DNA from: Scylla paramamosain
Lineage: Eukaryota > Arthropoda > Malacostraca > Decapoda > Portunidae
Direction: 5' to 3'
Assembly: GCF_035594125.1 (NCBI RefSeq)
Contig: NW_026973704.1
Location: 402,501-466,500 of the forward strand
Length of the DNA stretch: 64,000 nucleotides
The position numbers were made by a program, and so were the translations under genes. Of this stretch, positions 59,261 through 64,000 are shown one piece after another (the first letter of the stretch is position 1; the number at the start of each line of letters is the position of its first letter). Under the pieces are notes generated by a model. The model was not told the DNA's origin. It did not search any database and saw nothing but the letters and a program-made list of their open reading frames with translations.

Positions 59261-59332
59261 GCCGTGATCGTATAGTGGTTAGTACATTGCGTTGTGGCCG
59301 CAATAACCCAGGTTCGAATCCTGGTCACGGCA
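59261..59332 (+). tRNA. tRNA-His (anticodon GTG)
   Basis: 72 bases. Acceptor stem GCCGTGA / TCACGGC is perfect with A as discriminator base. D arm GTA...TAC pairs around AGTGGTTAG. Anticodon stem TTGCG/CGCAA encloses the loop TTGTGGC (GTG anticodon). The T arm is CCAGG TTCGAAT CCTGG. Compared with insect tRNA-His (from memory) the D and anticodon stems differ by paired changes, which argues for selection on structure rather than a decayed copy. CCA is not encoded and no intron is present. There is no clear oligo-T terminator in the first 15 bases. A TTTTT occurs at 59349-59353. Confidence 0.85.
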
Positions 59333-60397
59333 GAGATAATGCGAATTCTTTTTGAGGTTATTAGTGAGCCGCTAGTTTCTGTCTTTAGGAAATCACTTGA
59401 GTCAGGTGAGGTACCAGTAATGTGGAGGCAGGCTAATGTAGTACCCATCTTTAAGAAAGGAGATAAAACTTTAGCGTCTAATTATAGACTTGTCAGCTTA
59501 ACTTCAGTTGTGGGTCAATTATTGGCGTCAATAATAACGAGGAACATTAGAGAGCATTTAGACAAACATAATTGATAAATCAGTCACAGCATGGCTTCAC
59601 GAAGGAGAAGTCTTGCCTGACAAACTTGTTAAGTTTTTACAGTAAAGTGTACGAGGCAGCAGATAATGGTGATAGTTATGACATCTTATATCTGGACTTT
59701 AGTAAAGCCTTTGTCAAGGTACCCCATCAGAGGCTCCTGAGAAAGGTTAGGGCACACGGGATAGATGGGAGGGTGATAGGCTGGATAAGGTCATGGCTAA
59801 GCGACAGGCGACAAAGAGTTGTATAAAACGGCTCTAAATCCGACTGGGGTCATGTAATTAGTGGGGCGCCACAGGGATCAGTATTAGGGCCGTTGTTGTT
59901 TTTAATATACGTCAATGACATGGATAGTGGAATTAGTAGTGATGATAGTAAATTTGCGGATGACACAGATAGGTAGATTAATTTGGTCAGAATCGGATGC
60001 CATCGCCTTGCAGGCAGATTTAGATAGGATGAATGAATGGACGGACAGATGGCAAATGCAGTTTAATATCAACAGATGCAAAGTACTTGGCGTAGGTAGA
60101 GGAAACCCACACAATAGGTACACAATAAACAACGAAACTCTGGTAGGTACGGGATACGAAAAAGATTAAGGAGTTATAGTTAACTCTGAACTCCGTCTAG
60201 GAAAGCAATGCATAGAGGCCAGAAACATGGCAAATAGGGTATTAGGATTAATTTTAGGAGTGTTAAAAGTAGAAGGTCCGAAGTAATATCAAAGTTATAT
60301 TTGGCACTGGTCAGACCTCATCTAGACTACGCTGTGCCGTTCTGGTCCCGACATTATAGGAAAGATATAGGTCCATTAGAATCAGTACAGTGGAGAA
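59333..60397 (+). mobile_element. LINE family 2, 5'-truncated, directly after tRNA-His
   Basis: RT region starting at RILFEVISEPLVSVFRKSLE within 10 bp of the tRNA end, then GEVPVMWRQANVVPIFKKGD, LSFYSKVYEAADNGDSYDIL, SGAPQGSVLGPLLFLIY and FADDT. It is interrupted by stops or shifts at about 59575, 59824 and 59960. It aligns with the minus-strand copy at 17140-18088. The 3' end is cut at about 60397, where another LINE family starts. Confidence 0.85.
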
Positions 60398-60985
60398 TAC
60401 ATTAATTATTTAGACTGCGGAATTGTATCGAAAATATCCAAATTTGCCGATGATACTAATCTAGGCGGTAAAGTACTGACTAGAGACGACTGTGAAGCCA
60501 TCCAGCGGGATTTAGATAACCTAAGTACTTGGAGTGAGAAATGGCTGTTACATTTTAATGGAGCTAAGCTTAAAGTTATGCACGTCGGCCACAACAATGT
60601 TAAGTAGAACTATAAATTACAAGAACAAAATTTGCTGAGAGTTACTGAAGAGAAGGACCTGGACGTAACAGTAAGAAGTGACTTGAAATGCGGTACACAG
60701 TGCTCGGCAGCAAGGCGTGAAGCAAACACCATCTTGGGATTCATTGCGCGTTGCTTCCATTGTAAAACACCCGAGGAACGATTGAAAAGATTACATATGT
60801 TCTCCCTAAGAGATCGTCGAGTCAGAGGTGATCTCATCGAAACTTTCAAAATACTCAAAAATATCGATAAGATAGATTACGAAAATCTTTTCCAGATCTC
60901 TTTGCACTCAGTAACAAGAAATAATGGCTGAAAACTTAAAAGGCAACGTTTTAACATTTATCATTTAAAAATATACTTTGCTTTC
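60398..60985 (+). mobile_element. LINE family 3 (CR1-like), RT 3' fragment
   Basis: Begins at a catalytic-core block (DCGIVSKISKFADDTNLGGK) without the upstream palm, then RDLDNLSTWSEKWLLHFNGA, and, after a stop at 60604, LDVTVRSDLKCGTQCSAARR and RRVRGDLIETFKILKNIDKI. It belongs to a different subfamily from the preceding fragment. Confidence 0.75.
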
Positions 60986-61800
60986 TCGTTTCTATACACT
61001 ATGTGAAGCACTTTGCACTTATCTGCATTAAAACTCATCTGCCAGGTTTGCCCCCACTGTCAATTTGTCTACATTTTTCTGCATTTCTATTACTTGTTCG
61101 TTAGAGTCTACGGAATTCGCTATTTTGGTGTCATCAGCAAACTTCGATATTATACTGGTAACGCCCTCATCTATGCTGTTAATATAAACAAGGAAGAGAA
61201 CAAGAACAGCTCCTAAGTCTGATCCCTGTGGCATCCCGCTGGTTACGTTAGTCCACTTGAATGGTTTTCCATTCATTGCTACTCTTTGTTTACGGTTGTT
61301 TAGCCAGTTTGCAACCCATCGCAACACGTCGCCTTGGGTACCGTGTGATTTTAGTTTGATCAGTAAACGTTTGTGGGGGACTTTGTCGAAGAACTTTTGA
61401 GAATCAAGATACATTATATCTACCGCTTTACTCTCGTCACACTGGTTCAGAATATCACACAAGTGTAAGAGGTTCGTCAAACAAGAGCGTTTGTTGCGGA
61501 AGCCGTGTTGAATATTTTTAAGTAAGTTGTTTTCTTCTAAGTGATTAACGAGTTAATCTCTTATTAGTGTTTCAGGCATTTTGCATACGACTCAGGTTAA
61601 GCTGACTGGCCGGTAATTACATGGTTAAGATATACTGCCTTTTTTGAAAATCGGAGTTACGTTAGCAAGCTTCCACTCATCAGGCACTGTGCCGGACTGC
61701 AGGGATTCATTGAACAATACGGTTAATGGTCATGAAAGGATGACAGTTTCATCAAGCAATTGTCTTCATTCATCTGTGTGCGGAAATTTCAACTTAATGA
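60986..61800 (-). mobile_element. LINE family 4 (CR1-like), RT fragment, opposite strand
   Basis: Minus strand, from about 61730 down: ESLQSGTVPDEWKLANVTPI, NYRPVSLT-like sequence, then SCLTNLLHLCDILNQCDESK, FFDKVPHKRLLIKLKSHGTQ, TSGMPQGSDLGAVLVLFLVY and the FADDT box, ending at SFNADKCK-like codons near 61010. It meets family 3 tail to tail. Stops and shifts at 61480-61640 show decay. Confidence 0.75.
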
Positions 61801-62828
<1,028 letters not shown>

Positions 62829-64000
62829 TGCCTGGTTGATATCTGTGCTTGTAAAGGTGAGTTTTTATTGGAAAAGTTTAATGGCCCAAAAAGTAGGTCA
62901 GGGAAGGTAAACGGCAGCCGTTTGTTCCTGTTTTTTTTACTAATTGATAAAGTTCCTTCAGCTTCGTACAAAAATCCCGTCGTGGTCTTCTCTTTATTCC
63001 AAAAAAACGTGTGCTCGGCATGGATCAGCAGTGCCTGTAGGCTTGCTGCTCGCCAATATTCGCAGACAGACATCGCGTGAACTCCTTGTTAGGCTCCATT
63101 ACTCCAGAAATACAAGTTTCGCATGAAACTTGTATTTCTGGAGTGTGAGCACACCGGTAGACGCTGAGACATACAAAGCTGACGACACGAATTAAAGATA
63201 CACATAAATGCACACAAATGGTATCCTACATCACTGTTTCTAATGGGGGGAAAAAAAAATCCAAATTTGAAGAAACAGCCCGTTTAGAATGAAATGGTGA
63301 AGACCTTTCTCTCATGAATTTATAAAATCTATTCGCTCTTCATCTGCACAGTTCCTACACTATGCAGTCGGTATAACTGTCCTCTAATACAAAGGCTTCT
63401 AAAAAGCTGATGGATTTTTTTATAAATATATTAATGGATTATGTTTTGTTATCATTATTTATAATTATATTGTATCATTCAAAACACTAGCATATGCTTC
63501 TAAAGTTCTAAACTAACACATATTAATTTTGTTGGAGATTTTCGTTTAAATTAAATTAATTTCAAAGTGTAACACTTATCCATATTTTCTTGGTGTTAGA
63601 ATTTAGTCATTTGTTTGCGCTGATATGTAGTTCTCACGAACCTTTCATTATTATTTTAGATTGACCGTTTTTTGCCTGCCCTCGAAACCTGCCATTAAAT
63701 CTTGAGGTTCCTCTGTTCTCACGGAAACGTGTTTATTACAGCAAACCATGCTGCTTATGGTTGTGTCGGTAAGAATTCGATGCCCCAGATATTTAGCAAC
63801 CACCAGTTGTTAGCTCCGGCCATCACTCAGTATTCACAGTCATTACCCAGACATCTGCAACACTCTCTTGTGGGGACGAGTTAGTGTGAGAATCCAGAGT
63901 ACTTCCTTCACATCCAGGTGGAATTATTCGCTCTGAAACATAAACCCCACTTTTTTCGAGGTCTGTAAATCTTTAAGGTTCTTTCCCCTCACAGGAAAGA
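62829..64000. other. Mixed non-coding end region
   Basis: No coding exon can be supported. It contains the perfect hairpin at 63101-63144. The rest shows no repeat structure I can see. Confidence 0.5.
63101..63144. repeat. Perfect 20-bp inverted repeat with 4-base loop
   Basis: ACTCCAGAAATACAAGTTTC at 63101-63120, loop GCAT, then its exact reverse complement at 63125-63144. Confidence 0.95.

Overview
The window looks like nuclear DNA of a decapod crustacean, most likely a crab or shrimp. This is inferred from split genes with GT-AG introns, very dense long dinucleotide and trinucleotide microsatellites ((TC)n, (GT)n, (TTG)n), many decaying LINE families and a CsRn1-type Ty3 retrotransposon. 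No species marker is present.

Layout. 1-2.9 kb holds three separate, strongly diverged tandem repeats, then a tRNA-derived SINE (2953-3215). 3-8 kb is AT-rich DNA with long microsatellites and an RT scrap near 7.2 kb. 8.0-11.4 kb is a decayed minus-strand LINE (family 1). 12.3-15.65 kb is a minisatellite with a 42-bp basic unit, touching a GC-rich minus-strand small ORF (15868-15647) that may be a real exon. 17.1-18.3 kb is a chimeric LINE patch. 18.9-27.8 kb is mostly microsatellites and LINE scraps. 26.0-30.5 kb carries six copies of one short imperfect-palindrome element (MITE-like) just upstream of the gene.

The one recognisable cellular gene lies on the plus strand at 30540-43.6 kb: an SLC7-family (LAT / y+LAT type) amino-acid transporter light chain in eleven coding exons, about 500 codons. 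All splice dinucleotides are canonical, but the reading frame is broken by two +1 offsets and one in-frame TAA. It is either a young pseudogene or an assembly with base errors. Intron 2 contains a nearly complete family-1 LINE whose EN-RT frame has one stop codon. Intron 1 starts in a (GT)n microsatellite at the donor and ends in a (TC)n microsatellite serving as its polypyrimidine tract.

Downstream, 43.7-44.16 kb is a hAT-like non-autonomous element filled with poly(T). 44.3-46.1 kb is another LINE composite and 47.0-47.4 kb a 26-bp minisatellite. 49.87-58.77 kb is a 24/28-bp satellite split by a full-length Ty3/gypsy retrotransposon on the minus strand. The LTRs appear identical, Gag and Pol are open, there is a 5-bp target-site duplication, and a third, internally deleted LTR is present. 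58.9-61.8 kb has a 27-bp repeat array, a well-formed tRNA-His(GTG), and three LINE fragments. The last 2 kb has a long (CA)n(GA)n and a perfect 20-bp hairpin.

Most open frames in the window are translations of simple repeats or shadows of the retroelements and are not annotated.
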